Shown here in pieces: positions 5,020 to 6,919 of a stretch of 6,919 bases of DNA. Where the stretch lies: assembly GCA_020062035.1 (NCBI GenBank), contig JAGUXD010000013.1:1-6919 (forward strand), given 5' to 3'. The translations under genes and the position numbers were made by a program. Numbering within the stretch: the first letter of the stretch is position 1; each line of letters opens with the position of its first letter. The notes beneath the pieces were generated by a model. That model saw only the letters and a program-made list of their open reading frames with translations. It was not told the origin of the DNA and ran no database searches. The DNA is from Candidatus Brocadiia bacterium (GTDB lineage: Bacteria > Planctomycetota > MHYJ01 > JACQXL01).

Positions 5020-6645
5020 TTATACAACGCTTTCAGCAACTCTCTTTTTCTTATCTTTAAGTTCGGTAATAAATGTTCGGGCAGAAAGCATCATTCCCGC
5101 GGCGCTTGCCGCATTCTGTAGTGCTACCCTTAATAATTTAGCAGGGTCAAGAACGCCGACTTTTACCAGATTAGTTAATTCGCCAGTTCGGACATCATAA
5201 CCAATCGGCTCATTAGAAGAAGATAATTTTTCTTTTACCTCTTCAAGGATTAACGAGCCATCCTGACCGGAATTATTCACGATTTGTTTAAGTGGTATCT
5301 GGATACTTTTCATTACTGCTTGGATTCCGCTTTTTTCTGTGGGGTCATTAGTTTCCTGCAGGAGTTTTTCAAGTTTAGGCAGAGATAATAAATAGGCGAC
5401 TCCGCCACCTGGCAAAAGGCCTTCTTCCCTGGCGGCCCGGGCTGAATGAACAGCATTTTCCACAAGCGTTTTCTTTTCTTTCTGTTCGGTCTCTGTTGGT
5501 GCACCGACCTTGATAATTGCAACGCCTCCTGATAATTTACTCAGCCGCTCTTCTAACTTCTCTCTGTCATAATCAGATGTTGTCTTTGAGATTTGGTTTC
5601 TAATCTGGTTAAGACGCGCTTCTATTTTTGATTTATTACCCAAGCCCTCAATAATATAGGTATTATCTTTATCTATTTTAACGGTTTTCGCCCTTCCTAA
5701 TTGAGATAATTTTATGGATTCTAATTTGATTCCACTTTCTTCAGAGAAGAAATTACCGCCAGTAACGATAGCAATGTCTTCCATAATGGCTTTTTTACGG
5801 TCGCCAAAGGCAGGGGTTTTAACAGCCGCACATTTTAAGACACCTTGCAGTTTATTTAGCACTAATAAAGTCAATGCCTCGCTTTCTACTTCATCAGCCA
5901 CAATTAAAATATTCGCCCCGACCTGTAATATCTGTTCTAACAACGGCAGGAGTTCATGCGCATTACTGATTTTCTTCTCGGATAATAAAATATACGGCTC
6001 TTCCAAAACACAGGTAAGATTTTCCATCTTATTCATAAAATAAGGAGAGATATAACCCTTGTCAAAAGATAGTCCTTCAACAAATTCTAAAGTAATTTCG
6101 CGGCCTTTGGAATCTTCTACAGTAATTACGCCTTCTTTGCCGACCTTGTCCATTGATGAGGCGATATATTCACCTATCGTTTTATTATGATTTGATGAGA
6201 CAGTCGCGATATTCAGATAATCTTCTTTAGTCTTGACCGGTATTGAGTTTTCTTTCATGGTTTGAACAACCGTCTGGGTCGCCAGTTCAATTCCCTTTTT
6301 TAATAATAAAGGGTCCATTCCGGTTGTCAGGTATTTAAGGCCTTCTTCATAAATAGCATTAGTCAGGATAGCGGTGATAGCGGTTCCGTCGCCGATGACA
6401 TCAGCGGTTTTAGATAGGGTTTCTGCGACCATTTTGGCGCCCATATTCTCAAACGGGTCTTCTAATTCCAACTCTTTAGAAATAGAATTTCCGTCCTTGA
6501 GAATTTCAGGCGAGCCGAACGATTTTCCAATCAGTACATTATGTCCACTTGGCCCTAATGTTATTTTTAATATATCTGCTAATGCCTGAGAGCCCTTTAA
6601 TACCTTTTGCCTGCCGATATCATCAAACATTAATTGTTTAGACAT
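5020..6645 (-). CDS. groEL: Divergent GroEL (Hsp60) chaperonin, likely specialised paralogue
   Basis: GroEL forms double seven-subunit rings that fold proteins using ATP and the GroES lid. The 541 residues align along the full family length. TLGPSG is at 29-34, KDGNSISKELELED at 50-63, GYISPYFMNK at 197-206 and LLPLLEQIL at 232-240. The ring domains close with SDYDREKLEERLSKLSGGVA at 357-376, LLPGGGVAYL at 410-419 and VGVLDPAKLLR at 496-506. Apical substrate and GroES-binding hydrophobic positions look kept. Deviations: Asn397 (codon AAT, 5457-5455) sits where E. coli has catalytic Asp398; GDGTAI at 85-90 replaces GDGTTT; the C-terminus KDKKKRVAESVV lacks the GGM tail. Asp51, Asp86 and Asp500 (E. 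coli 52, 87 and 495) are retained. No groES precedes it. The ATG has a strong SD, AGGAGGT. Confidence 0.96.
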   Translation of the reverse strand: MSKQLMFDDIGRQKVLKGSQALADILKITLGPSGHNVLIGKSFGSPEILKDGNSISKELELEDPFENMGAKMVAETLSKTADVIGDGTAITAILTNAIYEEGLKYLTTGMDPLLLKKGIELATQTVVQTMKENSIPVKTKEDYLNIATVSSNHNKTIGEYIASSMDKVGKEGVITVEDSKGREITLEFVEGLSFDKGYISPYFMNKMENLTCVLEEPYILLSEKKISNAHELLPLLEQILQVGANILIVADEVESEALTLLVLNKLQGVLKCAAVKTPAFGDRKKAIMEDIAIVTGGNFFSEESGIKLESIKLSQLGRAKTVKIDKDNTYIIEGLGNKSKIEARLNQIRNQISKTTSDYDREKLEERLSKLSGGVAIIKVGAPTETEQKEKKTLVENAVHSARAAREEGLLPGGGVAYLLSLPKLEKLLQETNDPTEKSGIQAVMKSIQIPLKQIVNNSGQDGSLILEEVKEKLSSSNEPIGYDVRTGELTNLVKVGVLDPAKLLRVALQNAASAAGMMLSARTFITELKDKKKRVAESVV

Positions 6646-6650
6646 TTTTC

Positions 6651-6657
6651 ACCTCCT
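6651..6657 (-). promoter_or_regulatory. Shine-Dalgarno site of groEL
   Basis: AGGAGGT on the minus strand, 5 nt before the ATG at 6645. It is a near-perfect site that fixes the start and suggests high translation of the first gene in the chaperone operon. Confidence 0.9.
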
Positions 6658-6665
6658 GATATTAA

Positions 6666-6707
6666 AGAAGTTAAATGTTAGAAGTTAAAGGTTAAAAGTT
6701 TTAATAG
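6666..6707. repeat. 14-bp tandem repeat, two near-identical copies plus a decayed third
   Basis: On the plus strand AGAAGTTAAATGTT (6666-6679) is followed at once by AGAAGTTAAAGGTT (6680-6693), 13 of 14 identical, then by AAAAGTTTTAATAG (6694-6707), which matches mainly in its first seven bases. It lies in the groEL leader just upstream of the SD. Confidence 0.7.
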
Positions 6708-6797
6708 CAATTTCCTCCTGGCTCAGATCCTTTTCTTTAGGGTCTGCTGAAAAATGATTTTATATCTTATTAAACGAATAGACTTTTTCCGTCAGCC

Positions 6798-6824
6798 CAA
6801 TGGGTTGATTTTTATCTTCTTCAA
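6798..6824 (-). promoter_or_regulatory. Candidate heat-shock (sigma-32-like) promoter for the groEL operon
   Basis: TTGAAG at 6824-6819, then 13 nt, then ACCCATTG at 6805-6798. The E. coli RpoH consensus is CTTGAAA, 11-16 bp, CCCCATNT. A start here would give a leader of about 145 nt. The -10-like part is also a small palindrome (CCCATTGGG), so a chance match is possible, and it is unknown whether this organism has a sigma-32 homologue. Confidence 0.35.
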
Positions 6825-6825
6825 C

Positions 6826-6839
6826 AAAGGATGTCCTTT
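6826..6839. repeat. Short inverted repeat next to the candidate heat-shock promoter
   Basis: AAAGGA (6826-6831) and TCCTTT (6834-6839) are exact arms around 2 nt, directly upstream of the TTGAAG element. It could be an operator for a dimeric regulator, but it is short enough to occur by chance. Confidence 0.35.
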
Positions 6840-6879
6840 TAATCTATATGGACGTCAAGATCCAGATAAACCCCTCAAA

Positions 6880-6890
6880 TCACCTCCTTT
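6880..6890 (-). promoter_or_regulatory. Orphan strong Shine-Dalgarno-like site
   Basis: AAAGGAGGTGA on the minus strand is close to a full anti-SD complement, but no ATG follows before groEL itself. The nearest possible start, TTG at 6878-6876, opens only a seven-codon frame ending at TGA. It may mark a tiny leader peptide, a decayed gene start, or the end of an upstream gene. Confidence 0.4.
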
Positions 6891-6919
6891 CTTCCCGGAT
6901 GTAACATTGGGACCGACCG

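Larger units (their letters stand above)
6646..6919 (-). other. Leader region upstream of groEL, no confident gene
   Basis: It holds the groEL SD, a tandem repeat, a sigma-32-like promoter match and an orphan strong SD (listed separately). A 14-codon tail ending in TGA at 6877-6875 could be the end of an upstream gene, but it is too short to judge. One frame reads as short, charged, protein-like stretches interrupted by stops at 6846-6844, 6762-6760 and 6687-6685. That may be a decayed gene or chance. A weak hairpin lies at 6724-6746 (7-bp stem with one mismatch on the transcript, 9-nt loop). No groES and no HrcA-binding CIRCE element were found. Confidence 0.6.

Noticed and set aside
5313..5522. 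69-codon minus-strand frame inside groEL
   Set aside because: It overlaps conserved GroEL coding sequence in another frame and has no motif or ribosome site; not evidence of a groEL frameshift, because GroEL is continuous.
5714..6043. 109-codon plus-strand frame opposite groEL
   Set aside because: Antisense to well-conserved GroEL codons; Ser/Ile-rich with no family resemblance. A shadow frame.
6878..6895. Plus-strand TCACCTCCTTTCT resembles the 3' end of 16S rRNA
   Set aside because: The preceding bases do not match the conserved GGNTGGATCACCTCC context or helix 45. It is better read as a strong SD on the minus strand.
6646..6919. HrcA-binding CIRCE element (TTAGCACTC-N9-GAGTGCTAA) expected before groEL
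   Set aside because: Neither arm is present on either strand of the leader.

Overview
All recognisable genes lie on the minus strand, so the window is read from high to low coordinates. It is a bacterial chromosomal segment of moderately low GC (roughly 40% by eye) in which two compact gene clusters sit head to tail. The gene families are universal bacterial ones. The chaperone order is unusual, the proteins diverge from model-organism homologues, and short AT-rich repeats lie between genes. This suggests an uncultivated or poorly sampled bacterial lineage, but no phylum can be assigned from sequence alone.

Region 1 (6919 to 2889) is a chaperone operon. A leader of about 274 bp holds a sigma-32-like promoter match, a 14-bp tandem repeat and a strong Shine-Dalgarno (SD) site. 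It is followed by groEL, dnaJ, grpE and ybaB with gaps of 3, 6 and 13 nt. Neither groES nor dnaK is present. The GroEL is the most unusual protein here: the position equivalent to the E. coli catalytic Asp398 is Asn, the GDGTTT nucleotide motif reads GDGTAI, and there is no Gly-Gly-Met tail. It looks like a specialised or slow-cycling paralogue.

Region 2 (2888 to 1) is the start of a division and cell wall (dcw) cluster. An intergenic promoter region with an inverted repeat precedes mraZ. Then come an unrecognised 91-residue ORF, rsmH (16S rRNA methyltransferase), an ftsL-like gene and the first 201 codons of an ftsI-like class B penicillin-binding protein that runs off the window. The order mraZ-rsmH-ftsL-ftsI is canonical; the inserted ORF is not. 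Two intergenic gaps in this cluster carry hairpins, one of them between 21-bp imperfect direct repeats.

Functionally, Region 1 supplies protein-folding factors (a chaperonin, the DnaK co-chaperone and the nucleotide exchange factor) plus a nucleoid-associated protein. Region 2 supplies a transcriptional regulator of division genes, ribosome modification and divisome components. No CRISPR array, insertion sequence, tRNA or rRNA was found.
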